Source of the DNA: Rhea pennata
Taxonomy: Eukaryota; Chordata; Aves; Rheiformes; Rheidae
Assembly: GCF_028389875.1 (NCBI RefSeq)
Contig: NC_084665.1
Coordinates: 1,426,001 to 1,490,000 of the forward strand
Direction of reading: 5' to 3'
DNA: 64,000 nt
The position numbers and the translations under genes are program-made. Under the pieces are notes generated by a model that was given only the letters and a program-made list of their open reading frames with translations, was not told where the DNA came from and made no database searches. The stretch's first letter is position 1. Every line of letters starts with the position of its first letter. Of the stretch, positions 1 through 11,600 are shown piece after piece.

Positions 1-1903
1 GAAAAAATGCCCAATATTTTGTCTTTTAAGCTGTTTTTTAGTTCACTAGTGAAAAATCCCAGACAGATGCTCAAGTCCTACATTTATCCACAGGTGGGAC
101 ACAGGCAAACTGCACACCTAGTTACATTTTCTGAGGGATGGGGACTGGCAATTTGAAGGTCTTTGGCTTTTTACTGCAACACGATTGCCAGTGACAATGT
201 AGTGATTTCCAGTGTAGGAAATGCTTGCTGGCCAAGGATGCACTTGAGTTGCAGGGCTTTTTGTTTTTTTTGGTGGTGGAGAAGCAGCTAGAAGCCCTTG
301 GCTACAGGCCTCCCCTGCGCCAAGCTCTACATGCATGTGATGAAAGAAGCATTTTATCACAGAAGTAGTTGGTCGGCACTTGGAAAGGAAATAGCATTTA
401 AACACAGTTTTGTGATGAGAGGTTCTTTATCTTGTCACCCTTTCAGTTCTCACTGGGCCTAGCCAAACTCTGGTAACTCTCTGTCAGTGTATAAAGGGCA
501 TTTGCAGCAAATGTAAAGTTATTTGCATTAGTTGATTCCTTTTTTACTCCAGGCACAAAGTTGGTTTGGATTTGCCAGGGCTAAAAGTAAGCCCGCAAAC
601 ATGCTGTAGTTTGTTGCCTTGCTCCTGTGTCTCATCCCTGAGAGTCTCTCTCACAAAGTAGCTTTAATTTTATTCATAGTATTTCAGTCAGCGCAGTGTA
701 AATTTAAAATGCATGTCCTGATGCAATTTGGCCCCCTGTTTAGGTGCATAAGGGCTTATACAAGACTGCGTGTCCAGGCTGTTCACCCACATGTTGTCCT
801 CTTGCTTTCCTTGTTGCCCTTTGAGGAAGAGAAAGGAAGTAAGAGCTGAGTGACAATCCCAATTTAGACATGGTTATAAAGATTTCCTAGTGTTTATCCT
901 ACTTGCTTTTAAATACAGCTTCAGCTGCAAACTTGTCCACAGATAAATCAGTAAATAAAGCTCACCTTTGATTTGTGGCATGCTCTTGGAAGCTGACACT
1001 TATTTCCCCGTTCAATGTAGAAATATCTTAAGTGTTTCTGTTTGCCTAATGTTTCTTAAGTGGCAGCACCTATCCAGCTTCCTTGTCCTCCTTGCTAGTG
1101 GTCTAGGACGTGTAGACCGCTTGGAGAAGTGGGTGGGCAGTGGTGAGATGGAGGGCGTACTGTTCGGCACATCACAGCAAAGCCAGGAGGGTTTCCTGCA
1201 ACGAGAGGGAATTTCTTGCTTCAGCTACCACATCAGTTTATATGAGAAGTCAAGGGTTACTTCTCTTAGTATTTATTTAGAAAGTGTTCTGCACTGGTAT
1301 AAATCGGACTGGATTTTACGTGGTATGTCGCCGAAAATGTCTTTTCACATACTTCTAATTAGTGTCTCAGCCTCGTGCCTATGTTAGATTTGAATTTGCC
1401 TGGAGTTCTGATAGACTGATTTTTCAGCAAGTTAGCATGCAACTTGATGATATTTCAGCATTTAAAAACCATGTCTGTCTGCTGCAATAGATGGTTGGCT
1501 TGTTTGCAGCTTTAGAAAAAAATAATCCGGTTGTATGTAGGATTTCTGTGCTCCATTTCCTCTAATCTACTCTAATCAGATAGGTACTTCTATTACAGAT
1601 TTTACAATTTAGCATGCATTGTTGCTTGAGGATGTATTGGTACCAACTGGGTGGGCAAGAGCTATGCTGTCTGCTGATGGTAGTACTTATGTAAATGTAA
1701 GTAAAGCTAAGCAGTTTTGTCTCTTAAGATTTCTGTCTTAAAGCTTTTTACACTGGCTTTGGCTTATGTTATGCACATTCATACATCTGCCTTTGTAAAC
1801 ATCCATTGACCTTCTACTATTCATATATCTATGGTATAGAAATGAGATATAAGGATAAATTATGAAGACTTTCTTAAATAAAATGTGTTTTCAGCCTAGG
1901 ACA

Positions 1904-2083
1904 GAGTATCACAGAGCAGTTGAGGTTGGAAGGGACATGTAAAGATCCTCTAGTCCAATCCACCCTGCTCAGGCAGGGTCACCTGGAACAGCCTGTCCAG
2001 GACCCTGTCTGAATGGCTTTAGAATATCTCCAAGGGTGGAGACTCCACAGTCTCTCTGGGCAGCCTGTTCCAGTGCACCGATA
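1904..2083 (-). mobile_element. CR1 LINE 3' fragment
   Basis: The plus strand reads GGTTGGAAGGGACATG, then TCTAGTCCAATCCACC, then CTCTGGGCAGCCTGTTCCAG. These are the familiar segments of the complement of avian CR1 3' ends. The element therefore lies on the minus strand with its 3' end at the left. It is a typical 5'-truncated, diverged copy. Confidence 0.85.
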
Positions 2084-2297
2084 CATCCTGCCTTAGCACT
2101 TGGGTGGCTAATTAAAAAAAAAAAAAAATCTCATTTAGATTTTTATTCTGAGAACAAGATGTTCAATTTTGAGAGAACTTAACAGTGTATTTGGAAAATA
2201 TAAAACTTAGTTAAAGGGTTAAGGGGCAGATAAAGCTTTTGCATCACGTTAGCTTGCTCTTAAAAGTTTGGATGTTAAAGCTTCTGCTATATTCTGC

Positions 2298-2323
2298 TAT
2301 AGCTATATAATTATATAGCTATA
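2298..2323. repeat. 26-bp perfect palindrome
   Basis: TATAGCTATATAA followed directly by its reverse complement, with no spacer. Confidence 0.95.
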
Positions 2324-2595
2324 ATGCTATAATAAGGTGGGGCTGTAGAAATGAGCCCAAAGAGAGTCCTGGGGACTTCAGTCTCATTTGCACTTCACAT
2401 TACTTCCCAGTGTAAATGAACCTTGGGGTTGGTGCTGTCTACTCTGTATACTGTGTGTTTAAGGCTCTTGCTACTCGCCATTGCTCAAAAAGAGTAAGAA
2501 TCTGAGCTCAACTACTGTCTGCGTTGGAAACAAATAATTCTTAAACTATAGATGTTATTGTGAAAACGGTTATTGTTTTTCTGCTGTACAAACAG

Positions 2596-2687
2596 GGATG
2601 TCCTGCCATTCACCCTGAAGTTGCCTCATGCTATTGCAGCAGCAAAGACAGAAGCTGAACTTGAAGAGATTGCTCAGCTTGGATTGA
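2596..2687 (+). CDS. RIN2: RIN2 exon just after SH2
   Basis: Acceptor TACAAACAG before 2596 and donor GTAAGT at 2688. The first G completes a codon from an upstream exon, then GAT GTC CTG CCA reads [10 protein letters not shown] onward to AQLGL. The last A is the first base of an Asn codon finished by the next exon, giving the conserved LGLNFWSSPA junction. Confidence 0.93.
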
Positions 2688-5600
2688 GTAAGTAGCTACC
2701 TGCATAGCTCTCATTCCCTATAATATTGCTATAAGCTTGAAGAAATAGTCTGCATCAGTAAATATTCATTTTGGTAAATGAGAATCCAGATAGCATTTGG
2801 AAAAGCAACCTCTCCAACTGGGAGGGTCAAAGCCTTGTACTCACCAAATGGTGACCTTGGCGTTCTTCCATCCTTACGTGCCTTGTGTGATATTCTTGTT
2901 TCTGTTGTTTCTTTCCTTCCTTCCTTCCTTCTCTCTCCTCTCTATGCAGCCCCTGGGCAGATGCAAGGCACGTCTTGCAGTCGCTAGGCAGAGGTTTGAG
3001 GTAGCTTGTCCTCCAGGCTGGAATGTTGGCTGTGGTCTCACACTGCAGCCTTTAGCTTGATAATTTGCTGTAGTTGTCAGGAGGGTGTGGGAACTATAGT
3101 TCACTGTTATCAAAACTGTATATTCGGATTGATGTGTTATCAGTTACCTTGGAAAGGCAATTTTGCTACCACACAAAGCCACTGGAGTCATATTAGCACA
3201 AGGAGGTATGTGTGCATAACATTGGTAGAATGTGTCCATGAACTTTGGTTTGCTGAAGGTTTTAAAATACAAACAGAAAATGCTAAGCCATGTCTTTGAA
3301 GGATGCACAGCTTGACTGCTACAACCAAGTGCAGCCTCATTGCAACATGTCTTTCGAGCCTGCAGCAGATGCAAAGCCTGGCAGGATTTGAAACATAGGC
3401 TTGACCCAGATGAAGCATTGAGCAACTCCTGCAAAGTGCTGAATGGCCTTATTTGTTTTTGGAGGAAGAGAGAGCTGACTGAGGGCAGTCTTTGTCCCAG
3501 TAGATTTTTGAATCATCTTCATTTCAGAAATGGATCTTCAGTAAATCAAGGTTGTAATGCAAGGCTCTCCAGAGATGTTGGGTGGGATTTTGCAGCAAAG
3601 TCATATCTAATGGTACTGTATTACTTTTGCTTTGCATTTTGTTTTGCTGCACTTGCCCTGACAATCAGGAATTCACTGCAGAGAGGACACAAATATCTTC
3701 TGTGCAGCTAATCTGCAAGGTTAGGTAATTAAATGAAAGTATGGATTTTTATGGGGATGCAGGCAAATTGGGAGGCAGTGTAATGAAGACAATCTCCCCT
3801 AGAAATCTAGAGGCCTTGAAGTAGCATTTAGGCAAGTGTCTCCACAGAAGCTAATAATGATGGTGTTGAGCAAGCTCTCCAGAGTAATGATGCTGTCTTT
3901 TCTCCTCTGTACTCAAGAGCACTGTGGCTTATATGCTGCAGGCTTAGTCTTGTTCTTGGACCGTCTTTGTGTTTGCAGCTTGTGTTTCATTTCTTTGTTT
4001 TAAGCTAATGCATTTGAAAGCTGGAAGGAGACTGGTGGATGATTGGTGTATAACTTTGTGATTGGTATATTTGTAGTCAGTGGCCTACTGTATGCCAGAC
4101 TAAGATCACAGTTTCTGTGGGCAAAAAACCAGCAGCCAAACTGGGAATTTGATGGAGTTCTAGGTGACTACATACAAAAGAGCACACCAGGAAGCCAGGC
4201 CTGCAATGTGGTTTACCCAAGAGATGCCTAAAAACTCTCAAAGGGACCTTCGTAGCAGAGAGGCGCAAAACAGCCTGATCTGAATGCTAAGGACCAGAGC
4301 TCCTGCCAGAGCTCTGTTATGCTTTAGGCTCAGAGGAAGTAATACACAGTGCAGGTCAACAGCATGTAGCCCAGCAAACTGCATCCGGAAGAACTGGTGG
4401 TAAAGGTTTCAAGGCTTTTGCCAACCCTTTTTTGGTCTCTCTTCACATGTTTCACCTGCTGTGGTGCTTATCTCATGCATGTTTGCAGCAGCCTGCATGC
4501 CAAGCACACTGGCCAGCTGTTGAGGGATCTGCAAGCAGGGTGTGAAGTTGTGGAGCAGGAAAAAAATAGCAGCGTCGCATGGCTGTGCAATGTGCCTCTC
4601 CTAGCATATAGTAGCCCCTAGTATACTCCCTACATATATTCCCAGGTATATATTCCTTGGAAGTAGCCTGTCACCTTGGGCTGTACTTTGTTTTCTGCCC
4701 TGTGGGCAGGACACAGCTGCCAGACATGGATGGACTCCTGTGGTAGAGCTCAATATGTGAAATTCATGCCTTGGGCTTCAAAAGGCTCATTTTTGCCCAG
4801 CAGCCAAAAAGAGACACTCTGGGGAAAGGGGCCATGTCAAGCCTGGCAAATTGTACCACAGTCTTCCTCTGGTATTCTTCCCTTATTTCAGTCTGACTGC
4901 TGTGCTAGAGGGCCAGTCTGGTTTCAGCCATCAGAGCCACAGGAGCTGATGGGCTTTACTGTTACGGGGTTTTGTGCACTCGCACTGATGCTTTGCTTGG
5001 ACAAGTAAGGAGACGGCAGTGGAAATTTGCTGGTTTAGCACAGGTTTTCCGCACTGTGCTGATGGGACTGCACATTCAGTCTATTTATGTGCTGCTGAGT
5101 GTCCAAAACCTCTGGCAGCCTGTGCAACCGTTACAAACATGGGGCTGCAAGCCAGGGCTCTTAAAGAGGCACGAGCATTTGATCAGTGTAGCTCTGAAGG
5201 TTGTGTGGGCACCTGACATAGCAAAACATGAGCTGAGTCTTCCTGTCTAGATTTATTTGCTCCCTGTAAACAGAAACCAAACCCCTAAAAATTCCGGTTT
5301 TGATTAGTTGCCATAAGTGGCTGTCAGCTGGTGTAAATCAGCCTAACTGTTGGATTTGGTTGAGCGAGTTTATTAACACCAGCTGAGAATTGGAGTCTTA
5401 CTTCTCCTGCCTGATATGCTGGTGAGTAGCTTATGTCCGTTTTAGCCTCAGATCAGTAAGGACTGCTACGTTACGATCTCTGTTCCTTTCTTTGGTTTTC
5501 AGTTTACTTTTTAGCTTAGGTCTGTGGGCTGATTCAAAGCTACGCACTGGCTGTGACATTTATAAACAAATAGGAGCAGCCCCCGGAGTGTAGCGTGCAG

Positions 5601-8600
5601 TTATACTTGCTAGTGCTTTAAGAAGCTCGCTATGATTGCTCTTCATCTCTCTTTTTTTTCCTTCCTTGAATCATAAAAGGTTGTCTAAATTTCTTAATAC
5701 TTCCAAGGGGTTACGTTGAGCTGAACGGTCTGAACGCCATCTGCATGCTGTTTGCATTCTTACATTAATACAATGATGACTTTCAGATTTTTGGAGCTCG
5801 CCGGCTAACAGCAACCCCCCGAATCCTTCACCTCCCCGCCGGCCCGCGCCTGCAGACAGCGCTTGCAAAGACGCACGCCAGCTCTGCCTTATAAATGGCG
5901 TGCATGCTATACGAACCCGAATGCCCTCGGAGCTGGAGTGCAGCCAGACCAACGGAGCTCTGTGCTTCATTAATCCCCTCTTCTTAAAAGTGCACAGCCA
6001 GGACGTTAGCGGGAGCCTGAAAAGGCAGAGCCCGCGTGCCCAAGACGTGAATGGCACCGAGAGGCCTCGCTCCCCCCCGCCCAGACCGCCACCTCCTGCT
6101 ATTAATAGCAGCCTGACAAGCCCACAGCTTTCCCGGACTATAAAGCCGGCGAGCATGCCAGCAACGGTCAGCCAGAAGCAGCAGCGAGACTCGGGTTTGC
6201 AGCGGAACAAGCCGGCCCCCGTGCCGCCGCCGCGGCTGAAGAAGCAGGCTGTCTGCTCGGAGGCGGAGGGCAGCGGCAAGCCGGCGGCGGCGGCCCCACA
6301 GCCCGGCGCCGGCTCGGCGCGCGCCTCCGAAGTGCCCGGCGCTGCAGGTGCCGCCCTGCCTGCGCAGGATCCGGCAGCCTCCAAGAGGAGCCCGGCGGCA
6401 AACGGTGAGTCGGCGGTGAACGGTGAGTCACCAGCGCAGTGGGATGGAGGCAGGCAGAGGCTGAGCGACATGAGCATTTCCACCTCCTCCTCTGACTCGC
6501 TGGACTTCGATCGGAGCATGCCCTTGTTTGGCTACGAGGGGGACACTAACAGCAGCCTGGAGGATTTTGAGGGGGAGAGCGACCAGGAGAGCATGGCCCC
6601 CCCTTTGAAGCCCAAGAAGAAAAGAAACAGCTCGTTTGTTCTCCCCAAGATTGTGAAGTCTCAGCTACGGAAAGTCAGTGGCGTTTTCAGTTCCTTCATG
6701 ACCCCCGAAAAGAGGATGATAAAGAAAATCGCGGAGATGTCCCAGGACAAGCGCACTTACTTTGGCTGCTTAGTGCAGGACTATATCAGCTTTCTCCAGG
6801 AAAACAAGGAGTGCCATGTCTCAAGCACCGACATGCTGCAAACGATCCGGCAGTTCATGACCCAAGTCAAGAACTATTTGTCCCAAAGCTCCGAACTTGA
6901 CCCCCCGATCGAATCCCTGATCCCAGAGGACCAAATAGGTAAGAAATACTGCCCGGTAGTCTGGGGGAAGCTGAAAACGTAGGATCCGAGTCTATAGCAA
7001 TAGTCTTGGTGCTAGTTTGGAAGGGAGGGAATTGACTTTGCTAGCAGAGTTTAAACCATTGATTATTTGAGTTTTAAAACAATCTGTACTGTTAATCCCC
7101 CATTTGCTGGCACGCTTTTTTTTTTCCCCTGACTTGTGTTGAAATAGTTTTAGATGCTCCAATGCACCAATTTTAACCATATGTTAAGCATGCATTGGAG
7201 CCCTAAAGCCAGAATTTGTTAGAAACCAGCAACATTTAAGAGCAGAGAAATGTTTCTTGGCAGTTTCCTCTTGAAACAAATCTCATTCATCCAAGCAAAT
7301 TCTCATTTCACTCCTAGCAAATCTGCAGTGTCCCTACCCTTGAAGCTAAATAAAAGGGATATGTAAGTTTAAAAAAAAGAAAAGAAAAAAAATGCTGATG
7401 AACTATATATTTGAATACATGTTTTACCAACAGAGAGAGACTTGTGTAACTGCAAAAATGAAATTGTTGTTGCTGTATAAAATCTCTCTGTCCCTCTGTC
7501 TTGCTGAGCCTGAGCAGTATTTGTAAAAGAGCTTGTAAGCCACATTTAGGAGGTAAACATCCCTCAGGGCAAAATACTTTCCTTCTGAGCTCACTTCAAA
7601 CTTGCTTGTTTTTTTCCTATATCCCAGTGTCCCAGCATTTGGCCCAGTGCAAAACTGGCAGATAGTTCTTTCTCTGGGAGTAGCTGGTGATTTTCTGTTG
7701 ATGTTTTTATCTATCCTTGACTGAGGGGAAGGATTCTCTTGTAACCTCAACTTAATTTGTACCAGGTCAAGCCAAAGTAGCAAGCGCTGCTGCAGCAAGT
7801 ACTACACTACTAAGGGTTTCCTCAAAATCAAGACACTTTCAAAGACACGGAGTACTCCCACTAGAATAATAAAGAATGTAAACGTGGGTGTTAAGTGGAA
7901 GAAAAAGCAAACTGAACGCTGGTGTGGGTTTCCGCCCACGGGCTTTGTGGGGCTATTGGACAACGAAGTACAGAACTTCTGTGCTTGTAATTTGGTTTGA
8001 CTTGTACTTTTCACTGTAAGGGTGGGGTTGAGTCAGACGATGGGTCTCTAGAGACTGGCAAAATGATGTCTGCTTTTAAATGTCTCGGTAGTTTGGAGTA
8101 GCTGAAGTTATAAAGCATAGTAACTAAGCTACATTGGTTTTCTTCAGCGACAGAAAGTCTGACTTAGATCATGCAATTAAATCTAACTAATTAAAGCAGG
8201 GTAAGCAAATGAAGAACTTGCTTTTGAGTCATCTGCTGCCTACTCCTGGAGCCTGCAAGCAGCCACAGTGGATCAGGAGCATCGGATGGTGCTGATCTCA
8301 GCAGATAACTATGTGACAGCAAGATTTAATCATCCCTATAGAGAAGAACTTCTTAAGCTAGAACAAAAAGTCAGCCTTGCCTATGACCTTGGGGTTTTGC
8401 TTGACTATTTCAATGCAGCATTGTAGCCCAAACTTTAACTTTGTAAATGGTCAGTTATTCTTTCTTTTTGGTTTATGAAGTTACAGTACAGCTTCTTCCT
8501 CTCGATGTAGCAGCAGATGGCTGTAGCTTGTAGCTGCAGCTGCCCCTCGCAGCGGAGCCCCGGTGCTGGCGCAGGTGGCATGAAGAGAGCCCGTGACAGT

Positions 8601-11600
8601 AAGTCATCAGGTGTCTCAGCTGCCTGGGCCCTTTCTGCTCCTTCCAGAGGTGCTCAAGCCAACCCTGTTCTGCTTTCCACCACCCTGCAGGACAGTTGCC
8701 TGGTCAGGTGCCTACAGGTTTCGTGTTATCCTGCTGTCTCCTGAATGTTAGTATGTGCTAGAGCAGCATCACCCACAGCTTATCACAGCCCTTGCTGTTT
8801 GGGACTTAAACCTCCTGTGGCTGTTTAAGGACCAGCACAACACATAGCTTGTCTTGGGGCACTGCTTCCCTCGCTTCTCAGGCCAACGAAAGACTTTGCA
8901 AGACTTTGCAGTCCGCTGCTGCTTGAATTGCAAATGTTTGGGAGTTTTTGTTTATATCTCCCCTTTTCCTGGCTGTGAGCAGGAAGGAGTCAAGCTGAGT
9001 GTCATCATTTTGTCAGGTGATCGCCGGATAGGATCTAGCATCTGACCAGCTTCATCGCGATGCCCAAGCCCAGGCCTAACCCAAGGAATGCCTAACTTAA
9101 ACATTTTGGCAATAAGGTATTAACTGACGGCATGGCAAGGTGCCTGAACATCCTCCTCAGTATTCGCTTTGGTATTTCTAACACACGATGAATTTTGAAA
9201 TAGTGAGGTTTAAAATGGGCTTAGACAGAACGGGCTGGCCCCTTGTCAGTGGACTGTGCAGTGTCACAGGCACTTGGATTTATATTAAGGTATCATGGCT
9301 GGGAAGAGTTGGAAGGCATATTGAGAAGCCTGTTAACTATCCCTAGATGGAGAAGGATTTTCTTTCTCTGGCGAAGATGAAGTCAGTTACTTGCCCAGTT
9401 ACCTTCCCTTTCCCTTCTCCTCCTCTGCCAGCGGGCATGAAACTAAAATTAGCAGTCCCCTTGGTAGCAACTTTTTACATCTCAGGATTTGTCACATACC
9501 ATTGTAGCATCCCCGTTCCCAGGCTGAAGAGCTCATTTCTTTCTGTCCTTCCTCGCAGGTGCTGGTTTCCAGCCTTTTACCGTCCGTAGGGCTCGCTTTC
9601 CTCCAGACTCTGCCGTTGGCCTCTCCTCTGTAAAGCGCAGGCCTGGAACAACCGCTTCCAGCCTGCTGTTAGACAAAGCGCATTTGGGGTGTCTTTTCTT
9701 ACAACCTGTTGAGCTGCCCATCGAAGTCTTCAGTTCATAGGACTCTGAAATGCTGACTTCATCTTCTGTGGCGCCGTGAGCTGCTTGATTGCCTTCTGCT
9801 TTGTGCTTTTGCCTTTGCGCTCTTCTTGCTGGAAGGCAATGTTTTGCTTTTGTCCTTATTAAACTCTCTCTTGTTAGCTTTAGGCCTCTTTCCAGCTTAT
9901 GAAGACAAATTTAAACTTGCTCTCCCAAGAGCTGATGATGTCTTTCTCCCACCCCCGCCATGATATCATTGCAGGTTTTGTGTATGAATTGTTTTATTTC
10001 ATCATCCAGATTCTTAACAAAAATATTAAATAGCCCAAAGCCCAGAGCTGACCCCTGCAGGACCTCTTTTGAAATGTCTGTGTGTTTGACAGTGAACCAT
10101 TGATAGCTGGGCGCTCAGTGCAGTATTTCAACCAGCCGTGCACCCACCTTATGGTAATTAGAGCTAGACAGAATTTCCCTTGTTTGCTCATAGGCAAGTT
10201 GCATGGAAGAGGGTTAAAGGCCTTTAGTAAAGTCAAGATATAGCCCAGCTCCTACTCTGCACTTCTTTACTTGGCCAATTATCCTGCTAAAGGAATGAGA
10301 ATGGTATGTCACTATTAACTCTTGAAAAGCTCACATGGGCGTTTTTTAGCACTGTCATATTTTTTCAAGGGTCTTGGATATCTATTTTAGGTCTTGTTCC
10401 CTGCTGTTCACCCTAGCATCTCTTCATGTTGAGTTGAGGCTAAGGGACCTGGTCTCTCCCATGGTCCCCCTTTCACTGAAGAGGGAGGGGACAGGGCAAG
10501 GAGGAAGCAAATGGGGAGGGCCTGGAGCAGAGGCAGTCGACCTGGTTCTGCCTTTCCCTGTCATCCCTTCCATTTGCTTTCTGAGTTATTCGCTGTTCCT
10601 TTATTGCTACTTTTTTCATGAGAAGACACGTTTCCTTCACAGCTATAGCATGAGTTTCAATTAACTATCAGTTGGTCTGATTAAAGCAAAACAAACCGAA
10701 CGCAAATGTCTGTGATTCACTGGTGTGTGCTTTAGGTAGGTAAAACGAGGGGAAGTATTATCATCATAGAGACCTTTCTTGCCTGGTTGTTCAGCCAGTT
10801 TGCTTCCACCACTGCCGCCTCCCTCCTCCCACCACTGCTGTGTCTCTGCCTTCCGGGCTGTGTAGGTGAGCAGGGACCATGAGTCACGGGAGGTCTCATC
10901 TTCAAGCCTTGCTCCTTCTGCAGAGATGTCTTTGAGCGATGGCCTAGGTGTATGTGAACGTCAACATCCACCAAGAATTGGTGACTTAGCCATTCTGACT
11001 GAAGCTGTCTTAAAATAGATCGTGTTTAGTAGTGCCAAACTGCGAACATGCAGGATATTGGGGAAAATCCCAAAGGCAGCAAACGCAGCGTGGTCAAGTG
11101 CCCTGCGTTTGCATGCCCTATTGCACCTAAGCAGCATTTTGCTCTCAGCCCCCCGAGCAATGCTGCTGGTGCCAGAGTGCGCTGTTTAGTTTTGCAGCAG
11201 CTCCCAGGTTTGCTGCATCTCCTGACCGAGCGCTGCAGGATGGTTTAGCCATTGCAGGTGGAAAACGGCTCACACATGAGTCTTCAGTGCTCTGAAACGT
11301 GCTAGGGTAATCTCAGTGGAGCAATGGCAATCGATAACAGGGAGCAGAGAAGGCTTGGAAACGGTGAGGAGTGTGCAATTTCAGGCAGCGAGGTCTGCGA
11401 AGAGGCTGTGTGAGGACACTTACTGTGACTCATGTGTTGTCCTCTCCAGACGCAGACTCGTGCGGTTTGCAGTGAAACAAAATAGCATGTCAGCACAGGA
11501 TACAGATGTGTTTCCACAAGTCACAGCGAAACTAGCTGGCTGGCCTTTGCAATTCATTTATCAAAGCATTTCCAGTTCCCATTTTGAGGCTAGAGACTAA

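Larger units (their letters stand above)
1..2595 (+). other. RIN2: RIN2 upstream intron
   Basis: No exon could be supported here, including any SH2-domain exon. It holds one CR1 fragment (1904-2083), an A-run near 2114 and a 26-bp perfect palindrome at 2298-2323. Confidence 0.7.

Noticed and set aside
968-1387. 139-codon frame in the first RIN2 intron considered as an SH2-domain exon
   Set aside because: None of the SH2 landmarks (FLVR-type arginine motif) are present and no fitting splice sites flank it.
5671-6519. 282-codon antisense open frame over the large RIN2 exon
   Set aside because: It is the mirror of a GC-rich coding exon, has no splice context of its own and resembles no known protein.
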